Below, piece by piece: positions 17,981-26,547 of a stretch of DNA of 51,208 bases; position 1 is the stretch's first letter; each line of letters begins with the position of its first letter. The translations under genes were made by a program, and so were the position numbers. The stretch comes from Pseudomonas sp. GD04091 (GTDB lineage Bacteria; Pseudomonadota; Gammaproteobacteria; Pseudomonadales; Pseudomonadaceae), in contig NZ_JAOEBG010000033.1 in assembly GCF_029836165.1 (NCBI RefSeq), forward strand, positions 1 to 51,208, read 5' to 3'. Under the pieces are notes generated by a model. That model was not told the DNA's origin. It worked only from the letters and a program-made list of their open reading frames with translations, and did no database searches.

Positions 17981-19483
17981 ATGCCGCATACCACCGCGAA
18001 GAACCTGTCTCTGATCGCCGCCATCGACCTGGGCTCCAACAGCTTCCACATGGTCGTGGCCAAGGCCCATCACACGGAAATCCGCATACTTGAAAGGCTT
18101 GGAGAAAAGGTTCAGCTCGCCGCCGGCATCAACGACGAACGCCTGCTCAGCGAAGACGCCATGCAACGCGGGCTGGAATGCCTCAAGCGCTTCGCCCAGC
18201 TGATCAACGGCATGCCGCAAGGCTCGGTGCGCATCGTCGGCACCAACGCCCTGCGCGAAGCCCGCAACCGCAACGAATTCATCCAGCGCGCCGAAGCCAT
18301 CCTCGGCCACCCGGTGGAAGTCATCTCCGGCCGTGAAGAGGCGCGCCTGATCTACCTGGGCGTGTCCCACACCCTGGCCGACAATCCCGGCAAGCGCCTG
18401 GTCGCGGACATCGGCGGCGGCAGCACCGAGTTCATCATCGGCCAGCGCTTCGAGCCGTTGCTGCGCGAAAGCCTGCAGATGGGCTGCGTCAGTTTCACCC
18501 AGCGCTACTTCCGCGACGGCAAGATCACCCCGGCCCGCTACGCCCAGGCCTATACCGCCGCGCGCCTGGAGCTGATGAGCATCGAAAACGCCCTGCACCG
18601 CCTGACCTGGGACGAGGCCATCGGCTCATCCGGGACCATTCGTGCCATTGGCGCGGCGATCAAGTCCATCGGGCAAGGCAGTGGCGAGGTCAACGCCGAG
18701 GGCCTGGCGACGATCAAGCGCAAGCTGTTCAAGCTGGGGGAAACCGACAAGATCGACTTCGACGGCGTCAAGCCCGACCGCCGGGCGATCTTCCCCGCCG
18801 GCCTGGCCATTCTCGAAGCGATCTTCGACGCCCTGGAACTGCAGCGCATGGACCATTGCGACGGCGCCCTGCGCGAAGGCGTGCTGTTCGACCTGCTGGG
18901 CCGCCACCATCACGAAGACGTGCGTGAACGCACCCTCAACTCGCTGATGGAGCGTTATCACGTCGATCAGGGGCAGGCCGCGCGGGTCGAACGCAAGGCG
19001 CTGCATGCCTTCGACCAGGTGGCCAAGGCCTGGGATCTGGAAGACGGAAACTGGCGCGATCTTCTGGGATGGGCAGCGAAAGTCCATGAAATCGGCCTGG
19101 ACATCGCTCACTATCACTATCACAAGCACGGCGCCTACCTGATCGAGCACTCCGACCTGTCAGGCTTCTCCCGCGAAGATCAGCAGATGATGGCCCTGCT
19201 GGTGCGCGGCCATCGCCGCAATATCCCCAGGGAAAAGTTCGCCGAGCTCGGCGACGAAGGGACCAAGCTGCTGCGTCTGTGCGTGCTGCTGCGCTTCGCC
19301 ATCCTGTTCCACCACATCCGTGGCACCCAGCAGATGCCGAAGGTGGTGCTGCAGGCAGGTGACAACAGCCTGGAAGTGGTCTTCCCGGAAGGCTGGCTGG
19401 AGCAGAACCAGCTGACCCAGGCCGATTTCGCCAACGAGGCGGAGTGGCTGGCGCGGGTTGGGTTTGTGCTGAGCGTACGCTGA
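17981..19483 (+). CDS. ppx: Exopolyphosphatase Ppx
   Basis: Releases phosphate from the ends of polyphosphate chains; also a GppA-family actin-like ATPase fold. The 500 residues from MPHTTAKN agree with Pseudomonas Ppx (about 506). Phosphate-binding loops are AAIDLGSNSFHMVV near the N-terminus and VADIGGGSTEFIIG around residue 135-150. The C-terminal HD-like domain (WAAKVHEIGLDIAHYHYHKHG) completes the enzyme. A longer open frame starts 87 bp upstream but its extra residues are not Ppx-like and would cover the promoter. It faces ppk across a REP pair, so polyphosphate making and breaking genes are neighbours but on opposite strands. Confidence 0.95.
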   Translation: MPHTTAKNLSLIAAIDLGSNSFHMVVAKAHHTEIRILERLGEKVQLAAGINDERLLSEDAMQRGLECLKRFAQLINGMPQGSVRIVGTNALREARNRNEFIQRAEAILGHPVEVISGREEARLIYLGVSHTLADNPGKRLVADIGGGSTEFIIGQRFEPLLRESLQMGCVSFTQRYFRDGKITPARYAQAYTAARLELMSIENALHRLTWDEAIGSSGTIRAIGAAIKSIGQGSGEVNAEGLATIKRKLFKLGETDKIDFDGVKPDRRAIFPAGLAILEAIFDALELQRMDHCDGALREGVLFDLLGRHHHEDVRERTLNSLMERYHVDQGQAARVERKALHAFDQVAKAWDLEDGNWRDLLGWAAKVHEIGLDIAHYHYHKHGAYLIEHSDLSGFSREDQQMMALLVRGHRRNIPREKFAELGDEGTKLLRLCVLLRFAILFHHIRGTQQMPKVVLQAGDNSLEVVFPEGWLEQNQLTQADFANEAEWLARVGFVLSVR

Positions 19484-19524
19484 CGCGGCCCGGGGTCGCC
19501 GTTTGGCTTGAGGCTGCCTGGGGG

Positions 19525-19622
19525 CGCTTTGCGTTCCTTTCGCGACACAAGGCCGCTCCCACAGGGAAATGCGATCACCTGTGGGAGCGGCCTTGTGTCG
19601 CGAAAGGGCCGCAAAGCGGCCC
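19525..19622. repeat. Inverted pair of class A REPs between ppx and ppk
   Basis: Head-to-head copies ctttcgcgacacaaggccgc and gcggccttgtgtcgcgaaag, with about 25 bp between. It occupies nearly all of the convergent gap and is the only visible transcript boundary for both genes. Confidence 0.9.
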
Positions 19623-19634
19623 CCGATGTCGGTA

Positions 19635-21872
19635 CTACCGGACGTTAAGCACCGGATTGCTCAGGCGCTCCAGCAGGGTTGCCTGCGCACTGCGCGGGTT
19701 CTGGTTGCCGGTCGGCGTGCTGCGCACGTAGCGCCCGTCCGGTTGCAGGGTCCAGGCCTGGGTATTGTCGGTGAGATAACCCTCCAGCTCCTTCTTCACC
19801 CGCAGCAACAGTTTCTTGCCCTCCACCGGGAAGCAGGTCTCGACGCGCTTGTCGAGATTGCGCTCCATCCAGTCGGCGCTGGACAGGTAGATCTGCTCCT
19901 CGCCGCCATTGAGGAAATAGAACACCCGGGTGTGCTCGAGGAAGCGGCCGATGATCGAGCGCACGTGGATGTTGTGCGACACCCCCGGAATACCCGGACG
20001 CAGGCAGCACATGCCACGCACCACCAGGTCGATGCGCACCCCCGACTGGCTGGCCTTGTACAGCGCCTTGATGATCTTCGCGTCGGTCAGCGAGTTGAAC
20101 TTGGCGATGATGTGCGCCGGCTTGCCTTCCAGAGCAAACTGGGTCTCCCGGGCGATCATGTCGAGCATGCCCTTCTTCAGGGTGAAGGGGGCGTGCAGCA
20201 GCTTCTTCATGCGCAGGGTCTTGCCCATGCCGATCAACTGGCTGAACAGTTTGCCGACGTCCTCGGTGAGGGCGTCGTCGGAGGTCAGCAGGCTGTAGTC
20301 GGTGTACAGGCGGGCGTTGCCGGCGTGGTAGTTACCGGTGCCCAGGTGCGCGTAACGGACGATCTCGCCCTGCTCGCGACGCAGGATCAGCATCATCTTG
20401 GCGTGGGTCTTGAACCCCACCACGCCATAGATCACCACCGCGCCGGCAGCCTGCAGGCGGCTGGCCAGCTGCAGGTTGGACTCTTCGTCGAAGCGTGCGC
20501 GCAACTCGATCACCGCGGTGACTTCCTTGCCGTTACGCGCCGCGTCCACCAGCGCATCGACGATCTCCGAGTTGGCGCCGGAGCGGTACAGCGTCTGGCG
20601 CACCGCGAGTACATGCGGATCCTTGGCGGCCTGACGCAGCAGGTCGATCACCGGGGTGAACGACTCGAACGGGTGCATCAGCAGCACGTCCTGCTTGCCG
20701 ATCACGCTGAAGATGTTGTCGGCGTTCTGCAGCAGCTTGGGGATCGCCGGAGTGAACGGTGTGTATTGCAGCTCCGGGTGGCTGTCGAGGCCGGTGATGC
20801 TGAACAGGCGGGTCAGGTTGACCGGACCGTTGACCTGGTACAGCTCGCTCTCGCTCAGGCTGAACTGCTTGAGCAGGTAGTCCGACAGGTGTTTCGGACA
20901 GGTGTCGGCCACTTCCAGGCGCACAGCGTCGCCGTAGCGGCGCGAGAACAATTCACCGCGCAGGGCGCGGGCCAGGTCGTCGACTTCCTCGGAGTCCAGC
21001 GCCAGGTCGGCGTTGCGGGTCAGGCGGAACTGGTAGCAGCCCTTGACCTTCATGCCCTGGAACAGGTCATCGGCGTGAGCGTGGATCATCGACGACAGGA
21101 ACACGTAGTTGTCGCCGGGGCCACCGACCTCCTCCGGCACGCGAATCACCCGCGGCAGCAGGCGCGGCGCCGGAATGATCGCCAGGCCCGAATCACGGCC
21201 AAAGGCGTCGACACCCTCGAGCTCGACGATGAAGTTCAGGCTCTTGTTCACCAGCAGCGGGAACGGGTGGGTCGGATCGAGGCCGATCGGGGTGATGATC
21301 GGCGCGATCTCGTCGCGGAAGAACCGGCGCACCCAGGTCTTGAGCTTGGGCGTCCAGTAACGGCGGCGAATGAAGCGGATCTGGTGTTTCTCCAGCTCCG
21401 GCAGCAGCACGTCGTTGAGGATCGCGTACTGGCGATCCACCTCGCTGTGCACCAGCTCGCTGATCCGCGCCAGCGCCTGGTGCGGCTGCAGGCCGTCGGC
21501 GCCGGCCTGTTCACGGGCGAAGTTGATCTGCTTCTTCAGGCCCGCCACGCGAATCTCGAAGAACTCGTCCAGGTTGCTGGAGAAGATCAGCAGGAACTTC
21601 AGGCGCTCGAGCAGCGGGTAGGACTCGTCCAGCGCCTGCTCCAGCACACGGATGTTGAACTGCAGCTGCGAGAGCTCGCGATGAATGTACAGGCTGCTGT
21701 CGTCCAGGCTCGGCACGGCGATCGCCGGAACCGGGGCCGGCGCAGGCGCAGGCGCGACGGTTTCCGCCACCGGTTCGGGGACCACCGGCAGGTCGGGCGG
21801 GGTCTGCACCATCTCTTCGGGCACGGCCTGGGCATCCTTGATCGCGACAGGGTTGAGCACTTCGTTATTCAT
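19635..21872 (-). CDS. ppk: Polyphosphate kinase 1
   Basis: Membrane-associated enzyme that builds polyphosphate from ATP through a phospho-histidine. The 745 residues are longer than E. coli PPK (688). The extra length lies in an N-terminal extension (residues 1-55) with a Pro/Ala run at about 30-54. The autophosphorylated His corresponds to H490 in GFKTHAKMML, and the second active-site His to H509 in YAHLGTGNYH. The 19-residue spacing equals that of E. coli H435/H454. The ATG follows the hemB stop by 19 bp with an AGGAA-type site between, so ppk is most simply read as the second gene of a hemB-ppk operon. Confidence 0.95.
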   Translation of the reverse strand: MNNEVLNPVAIKDAQAVPEEMVQTPPDLPVVPEPVAETVAPAPAPAPVPAIAVPSLDDSSLYIHRELSQLQFNIRVLEQALDESYPLLERLKFLLIFSSNLDEFFEIRVAGLKKQINFAREQAGADGLQPHQALARISELVHSEVDRQYAILNDVLLPELEKHQIRFIRRRYWTPKLKTWVRRFFRDEIAPIITPIGLDPTHPFPLLVNKSLNFIVELEGVDAFGRDSGLAIIPAPRLLPRVIRVPEEVGGPGDNYVFLSSMIHAHADDLFQGMKVKGCYQFRLTRNADLALDSEEVDDLARALRGELFSRRYGDAVRLEVADTCPKHLSDYLLKQFSLSESELYQVNGPVNLTRLFSITGLDSHPELQYTPFTPAIPKLLQNADNIFSVIGKQDVLLMHPFESFTPVIDLLRQAAKDPHVLAVRQTLYRSGANSEIVDALVDAARNGKEVTAVIELRARFDEESNLQLASRLQAAGAVVIYGVVGFKTHAKMMLILRREQGEIVRYAHLGTGNYHAGNARLYTDYSLLTSDDALTEDVGKLFSQLIGMGKTLRMKKLLHAPFTLKKGMLDMIARETQFALEGKPAHIIAKFNSLTDAKIIKALYKASQSGVRIDLVVRGMCCLRPGIPGVSHNIHVRSIIGRFLEHTRVFYFLNGGEEQIYLSSADWMERNLDKRVETCFPVEGKKLLLRVKKELEGYLTDNTQAWTLQPDGRYVRSTPTGNQNPRSAQATLLERLSNPVLNVR

Positions 21873-21891
21873 CTGACGTTCCTGGAGAGCG

Positions 21892-22902
21892 TTACTGCCC
21901 TCTCATCAATTGCGCGGCACGCACGGCGAAATAGGTCAGGATGCCATCGGCGCCTGCCCTTTTGAATGCGGTGAGGGATTCGAGGATCACGGCCTCGCTG
22001 AGCCAGCCGTTCTGGATCGCGGCCATGTGCATGGCGTACTCGCCGCTCACCTGATAAGCGAAAGTCGGCACCTTGAACTCGGTCTTCACCCGGTGAACGA
22101 TGTCCAGGTAGGGCATGCCTGGCTTGACCATGACCATGTCGGCGCCTTCGGCGAGGTCGGTGGCCACTTCGTGCAGGGCCTCGTCGCTGTTGGCCGGGTC
22201 CATCTGGTAGGAGGCCTTGTTGGCCTTGCCCAGGTTCAGCGCCGAGCCGACGGCATCACGGAACGGGCCATAGTAGGCGCTGGCGTACTTCGCCGAGTAG
22301 GCCATGATGCGCACGTTGACGTGGCCGGCTTCTTCCAGGGCTTCGCGGATCGCGCCGAGGCGGCCGTCCATCATGTCCGAAGGCGCGACGACCTGGGCGC
22401 CGGCCTCGGCGTGGGACAGGGCCTGACGCACCAGCGCATCGACGGTGATGTCGTTCTGCACGTACCCCTCTTCATCGAGGATGCCGTCCTGCCCATGGGT
22501 GGTGAACGGGTCCAGCGCCACATCGGTGATCACGCCCAGCTCCGGGAAGCGCGCACGCAGGGCGCGAGTGGCGCGCTGGGCGATGCCGTCCGGATTCCAG
22601 GCTTCGGCGCCGTCCAGGGATTTCTTCTCGGTCGGGGTCACCGGGAACAGCGCCAGCGCCGGGATACCCAGCGCCACCCAGCCCTGCGCGGCCTCCAGCA
22701 GCAGGTCGATCGACAGGCGCTCGACGCCTGGCATGGACGGTACCTCTTCACGGCGGTTCTCGCCGTCCAGCACGAACACCGGGAGGATCAGGTCATCGAC
22801 GGTCAGGGTGTTTTCGCGAACCAGGCGACGGGAAAATTCGTCACGACGGTTGCGACGCAGACGGGTGGCAGGAAACAGACGATTGGCGGGGGTAAAGCTC
22901 AC
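21892..22902 (-). CDS. hemB: Delta-aminolevulinic acid dehydratase (porphobilinogen synthase)
   Basis: Condenses two 5-aminolevulinate molecules to porphobilinogen in heme synthesis. The protein has 336 residues starting at a GTG (22902) preceded by CAGGAG at ideal spacing; a longer open frame upstream lacks such a site. The active-site lysines are K205 (MAYSAKYASAYYG) and K260 (MVKPGMPYLD), at the same numbers as in the P. aeruginosa enzyme. The metal loop contains ITDVALDPFTTHGQDG, lacking the three Cys of zinc enzymes, so a magnesium-dependent type is expected. It is transcribed ahead of ppk. Confidence 0.95.
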   Translation of the reverse strand: MSFTPANRLFPATRLRRNRRDEFSRRLVRENTLTVDDLILPVFVLDGENRREEVPSMPGVERLSIDLLLEAAQGWVALGIPALALFPVTPTEKKSLDGAEAWNPDGIAQRATRALRARFPELGVITDVALDPFTTHGQDGILDEEGYVQNDITVDALVRQALSHAEAGAQVVAPSDMMDGRLGAIREALEEAGHVNVRIMAYSAKYASAYYGPFRDAVGSALNLGKANKASYQMDPANSDEALHEVATDLAEGADMVMVKPGMPYLDIVHRVKTEFKVPTFAYQVSGEYAMHMAAIQNGWLSEAVILESLTAFKRAGADGILTYFAVRAAQLMRGQ

Positions 22903-23110
22903 GGCAGACTCCTGAGCCCGCGCAGGCGGGCTAGCGCGACAGTTATAAGCGGCCATTATGACGCCTGTGTTACACCCGAGGGCAACCCTGCGACTTGTGG
23001 CCGCAGCCATTGTCCGTGCACGGGATCTTCACGTCGAGACACATTTGGACACTTTCCCGAACGCGCCCGAAGGGGTAGGCTGCGCGTTCATTTCGCCAGC
23101 ACGCCTGAAA

Positions 23111-23755
23111 ATGCTTCAACAATTCCTGAACGATTTCGGCTACTTTGCCCTTTTTCTCGGCACGTTCTTCGAAGGCGAGACCATCCTCGTGCTCGCGGGA
23201 TTTCTTGCGTTCCGCGAATACATGGATATCAAGCTGGTGGTCCTGGTGGCCTTCTGCGGCAGCTATGCCGGTGACCAGCTGTGGTACTTCATGGGCCGAC
23301 GTCACGGGCGCAAGATCCTCGCCCGCAAGCCTCGCTGGCAGGCGATGGGCGACCGGGCGCTGGAGCATATCCGCCGCCATCCGGACATCTGGGTGCTGAG
23401 CTTCCGCTTCGTCTACGGCCTGCGCACCGTGATGCCGGTGGCCATCGGCCTGTCGGGCTATCCACCGCGCCGCTACCTGCTGCTCAATGGCATCGGCGCC
23501 GCGGTCTGGGCCCTGGCCTTGGGCCTGGCCGCCTACCACTTCGGCGCCATCCTCGAAGGCATGCTGGGCAGCATCAAGAAATACGAGCTATGGGTGCTCG
23601 GTGGCCTGCTGGTGCTGGGCCTGCTGCTCTGGCTGCGCCGGCGCTTTCGCAACAGCCGCGCCGAGCGTCGCGCGGCGGCAGCAGGCCAGGCCGCCGAGGC
23701 TGAGCAGGCTGTAACCCAGGAGCAGCACCCAGAACGTGGGCGTGACCAGCGTTAA
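23111..23755 (+). CDS. DedA-family membrane protein
   Basis: Inner-membrane protein of the DedA/SNARE-associated family, some members of which are undecaprenyl-phosphate or phospholipid flippases and support proton-motive-force homeostasis. The 214 residues contain the entry signature FLGTFFEGETILVLAGFLA and the conserved GSYAGDQLWYFMGRRHG. The Arg-rich FRFVYGLRTVMPVAIGLSGY re-entrant region and a last helix (LWVLGGLLVLGLLLWL) follow. The start at MLQQFLND suits the family, though no clear ribosome site is seen. The 30-residue charged tail lies within a 168-bp antisense overlap with the next gene. Confidence 0.85.
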   Translation: MLQQFLNDFGYFALFLGTFFEGETILVLAGFLAFREYMDIKLVVLVAFCGSYAGDQLWYFMGRRHGRKILARKPRWQAMGDRALEHIRRHPDIWVLSFRFVYGLRTVMPVAIGLSGYPPRRYLLLNGIGAAVWALALGLAAYHFGAILEGMLGSIKKYELWVLGGLLVLGLLLWLRRRFRNSRAERRAAAAGQAAEAEQAVTQEQHPERGRDQR

Positions 23756-24883
23756 TCCAAGCGCGCCGGCCAGATACAGCGCCGGCACATTCGACAGCAG
23801 GCGCGCCAGCTCCAGGCGCCCTGCCCAGGGTCGATCCTCCAGCGTCGCACCCAGCACGAACAAACCGAACGCCATCACCGACCAGCCCATCGTCAGGGCC
23901 GCGGCCGGCACCTGCTCCGCCACCTCCATCAGGTAACTGCCCAGCGCCACGTAGACCACGAACTGCGCCGTCACGTACAGCTGCTGCGCGCCACCCAGCG
24001 GGATCGCGAACTTGCGAAACGCGGCCAGGTCCTGCTTGGCCTGTGGATAAGCCGCGGCTACATCCGCCGGGCGCCAGCCGGTGGGCATGAACCAGATGCG
24101 CAGCTTGTCCCACCAGCTGTCGGCGCGCCGGGCATCGCTCCACAATTGCGCATAGAACTGCACGTTGGCCCACAGCGGGTTCCAGCTGGCCAGTGGCGTG
24201 GTCACGCCGAAGATCACCGGCTCGCGCTCGTCCTCTTCCTGGAAGGTGCCGAACAGCCGGTCCCAGATTATGAACACCCCGCCATAGTTGCGATCCAAGT
24301 ACAGAGGATTCTGCGCATGGTGGACGCGATGGTTGGACGGCGTGATGAAGACCCACTCGAGCCAGCCCAACTTGGGCACGTGACGGGTGTGGACCCAGAA
24401 CTGATACAGCAGGTTCAGCGACGCCACGGTGATGAACACCAGCGGCGGCACGCCCAGCAGCGCCAGCGGCAGGTAGAAGATCCACGAGAAGATGAAGCCG
24501 CTGCTGGTCTGGCGCAGGGCCGTGGTGAGGTTGTACTCCTCACTCTGGTGGTGCACCGAATGCGCCGCCCACAGCACATTGCGCTCGTGGCCCAGACGGT
24601 GCAGCCAGTAGTAGCAAAGGTCGTAGAGCACGAAAGCGACCACCCACACCCACCAGGCATCCGCCGGCAACCGCAGTACGGCCAGGTGTTCCCACGCCAC
24701 CGCGTAGGTCACCAGCCCCACGCCCTTGGTCAGCAGGCCAGTGCTGGTGGACAGCGCGCCGGTGCTGAGGCTGTTGATCGAGTCGGCAAGCTGGTAGTTG
24801 CGCCGCCCGCGCACGCGATCGGCGATCAGCTCCGCCGCGATCAGCACGAAGAAGAACGGCACGGCCAGCAGAATCAGGTCCAT
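23588..24883 (-). CDS. Sterol desaturase / fatty acid hydroxylase family membrane oxygenase (AGMO-like)
   Basis: Integral-membrane di-iron oxygenase of 431 residues. The histidine boxes are H95-x3-H99 (HRLGHE), H108-x2-HH (HSVHH, 108-112) and a third box with H187 and H190-H191 (NHRVHH). This pattern matches the fatty acid hydroxylase superfamily. The long C-terminal half with extra membrane helices recalls alkylglycerol monooxygenase-like bacterial proteins. A GGAGGT site precedes ATG 24883; the frame is open 66 bp further upstream but the extra residues look non-native. The natural substrate is unknown; a membrane lipid is likely. Its 3' end overlaps the DedA gene, tail to tail, by 168 bp. 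Confidence 0.82.
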   Translation of the reverse strand: MDLILLAVPFFFVLIAAELIADRVRGRRNYQLADSINSLSTGALSTSTGLLTKGVGLVTYAVAWEHLAVLRLPADAWWVWVVAFVLYDLCYYWLHRLGHERNVLWAAHSVHHQSEEYNLTTALRQTSSGFIFSWIFYLPLALLGVPPLVFITVASLNLLYQFWVHTRHVPKLGWLEWVFITPSNHRVHHAQNPLYLDRNYGGVFIIWDRLFGTFQEEDEREPVIFGVTTPLASWNPLWANVQFYAQLWSDARRADSWWDKLRIWFMPTGWRPADVAAAYPQAKQDLAAFRKFAIPLGGAQQLYVTAQFVVYVALGSYLMEVAEQVPAAALTMGWSVMAFGLFVLGATLEDRPWAGRLELARLLSNVPALYLAGALGLTLVTPTFWVLLLGYSLLSLGGLACCRRATLGAAVAKAPAQPEQQAQHQQATEHP

Positions 24884-24996
24884 GAACGGCCACCTCCAGG
24901 GTTGTCCACGAAGATTAGGCCGGCCAGGGGGCAAATCCCATGGATACATCTGCCAAACTAGAGGACATTTAGCGCCTCGACACTGGAGTATTGAGC

Positions 24997-25662
24997 ATGA
25001 CGAAAAAAGTTGCGGTGATTCTGTCCGGTTGCGGCGTGTACGACGGCGCCGAAATCCACGAGAGCGTGATCACCCTGCTGCGCCTCGACCAGCGTGGCGC
25101 CCAGGTGCAGTGCTTCGCGCCGAACATCGCGCAGATGCATGTGATCGATCACCTGACCGGTGAACAAATGCCCGAATCGCGCAATGTGCTGGTGGAGTCG
25201 GCGCGCATTGCCCGGGGTGAAGTGAAGGATATTCGTGAAGCCAAGGTCGAGGACTTCGATGCCCTGATCGTCCCGGGTGGCTTCGGCGCGGCGAAGAACC
25301 TGTCCAACTTTGCCGTCGAGGGTGCCAACTGCAGCGTGCAGCCGGACGTGCTGGCCTTGGCCGAGGCCTTCGCCGATGCCTGCAAGCCGGTCGGCCTGAT
25401 CTGCATCTCGCCAGCCCTGGCGGCGAAGATCTACGGGCCGGGCGTGGTCTGCACCATTGGCAACGATGCCGGCACCAGCGCCGCGGTGGTGAAGATGGGC
25501 GGTACCCATGAGGAATGCGATGTGCACGACATCGTCGAGGATACCCAGCGCAAGCTGGTGACAACTCCGGCGTACATGCTGGCCAAGTCGATCAGCGAAG
25601 CGGCGGGCGGCATCTACAAGCTGGTGGACCGGGTGCTGGAGCTGACCCACAAGAACGACTGA
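24997..25662 (+). CDS. elbB: Glyoxalase ElbB (DJ-1/PfpI-like)
   Basis: Class I glutamine amidotransferase-like protein of 221 residues, known in E. coli as ElbB with weak glyoxalase activity and historically linked to isoprenoid synthesis. The nucleophile elbow Cys is C136 in GLICISPAL. The N-terminal AVILSGCGVYDGAEIHES and PGGFGAAKNLSNFA are hallmarks of the family. I chose ATG 24997 over an in-frame TTG 6 bp upstream because the GGAG site is 9 nt away from the ATG. It runs alone, divergent from the hydroxylase gene, and is followed by a REP cluster. Confidence 0.9.
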   Translation: MTKKVAVILSGCGVYDGAEIHESVITLLRLDQRGAQVQCFAPNIAQMHVIDHLTGEQMPESRNVLVESARIARGEVKDIREAKVEDFDALIVPGGFGAAKNLSNFAVEGANCSVQPDVLALAEAFADACKPVGLICISPALAAKIYGPGVVCTIGNDAGTSAAVVKMGGTHEECDVHDIVEDTQRKLVTTPAYMLAKSISEAAGGIYKLVDRVLELTHKND

Positions 25663-25699
25663 TAAACGCTGGTGTAGGGACAACTGTCTTGTGCTTACC

Positions 25700-25878
25700 G
25701 GCCTCATCGCCGGCAAGCTGGCTCCTACAGGTAAAGCGCAGACCCATGGCCGCTGCGGTCCCTGTGGGAGCGGCCTTGTGTCGCGATGGGCTGCGTAGCA
25801 GCCCCGGCGATTTTGCATGATGCCGAGATCCTGGGGCCGCTACGCGCCCCATCGCGACACAAGGCCGCTCCCACAAGC
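25700..25878. repeat. Cluster of three REP units behind elbB
   Basis: One class B-like unit (atcgccggcaagctggctcc, 25713-25732), then two class A units facing each other (gcggccttgtgtcgcgatgg at 25771 on and ccatcgcgacacaaggccgc about 25849-25868). Both classes occur in the same gap, between convergent elbB and the yaiI-like gene. Confidence 0.85.
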
Positions 25879-25901
25879 TTGGCGAATGCTTCCGGGTAGC
25901 G

Positions 25902-26354
25902 TCAGGCTTTGGACAGCCGGGTCAGGATCCGGTCCAGCGCATTGGCGAACGCCTGCTTCTCCCGCTCGCCATAGGGCGCCTGTCCGCCGCCCACCTGCCC
26001 CTGCTCGCGCAGCTCGGTGAACAGGTTGCGCACCGCCAGGCGCTCGCCCATGTTGCGCTCGTCGAACTCGCGCCCACGCGGGTCCAGCGCCGCCACGCCC
26101 TTCTTGATCAGGCGATCGGCCAGCGGCACGTCACTGCAGATCACCAGTTCGCCCGGTACGGCGTTTTCCACCAGGTAGTCATCGGCCGCGTCCATGCCGC
26201 TGGGCACCACGATCAGCCGTACGCAGGCGAAAGCCGGCTTGATCTGCGGCTGGCCGGCGACCATCACCACCTCCAGCTTGCGCTTGAGGGCGAACTTGAC
26301 GATCAGGTCCTTGGCCGCCTTGGGGCAGGCGTCGGCATCGATCCATATACGCAT
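25902..26354 (-). CDS. YaiI/YqxD-family (UPF0178) protein, PIN-like fold
   Basis: A 150-residue member of UPF0178 (DUF188). The diagnostic N-terminus MRIWIDADACPKAAKD carries the acidic residues of a PIN-like nuclease fold, and the SDVPLADRLIKKGVAALDPRG block is conserved in the family. No biochemical role is established. The start at 26354 has GAGGAT upstream. The open frame extends another 174 bp upstream but through a REP palindrome, so that extension is not real. Confidence 0.87.
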   Translation of the reverse strand: MRIWIDADACPKAAKDLIVKFALKRKLEVVMVAGQPQIKPAFACVRLIVVPSGMDAADDYLVENAVPGELVICSDVPLADRLIKKGVAALDPRGREFDERNMGERLAVRNLFTELREQGQVGGGQAPYGEREKQAFANALDRILTRLSKA

Positions 26355-26373
26355 TGCTTTCGTATCCTCGCAA

Positions 26374-26537
26374 AGCTGGGAGGGCTGTGCCCTCCTTTCG
26401 CGACACAAGGCCGCTCCCACAGAGTTGCCAGTATGCCTGTGGGGGCAACTGTCTTGCACTGGGGCAACACAAGGCCTTGGGTAGACACGATTACTGTGGG
26501 AGCGGCCTTGCGTCGCGATGGGCCGCATAGCGGCCCC
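26374..26537. repeat. Two class A REP units flanking a short spacer
   Basis: ctttcgcgacacaaggccgc (26396-26415) and gcggccttgcgtcgcgatgg (26502-26521) face each other across about 85 bp. The spacer holds ggcaactgtcttgcactggg, which resembles ggacaactgtcttgtgctta behind elbB, so a second repeated segment accompanies the REPs. Confidence 0.8.
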
Positions 26538-26547
26538 ACTCTAATGA

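Noticed and set aside
19569..21965. Plus-strand open frame of 798 codons opposite ppk
   Set aside because: Shadow of ppk that also runs through a REP pair at its beginning.
26355..26528. N-terminal extension of the YaiI-family protein by 58 residues
   Set aside because: It passes through a REP unit; the family starts at MRIWIDADACP.
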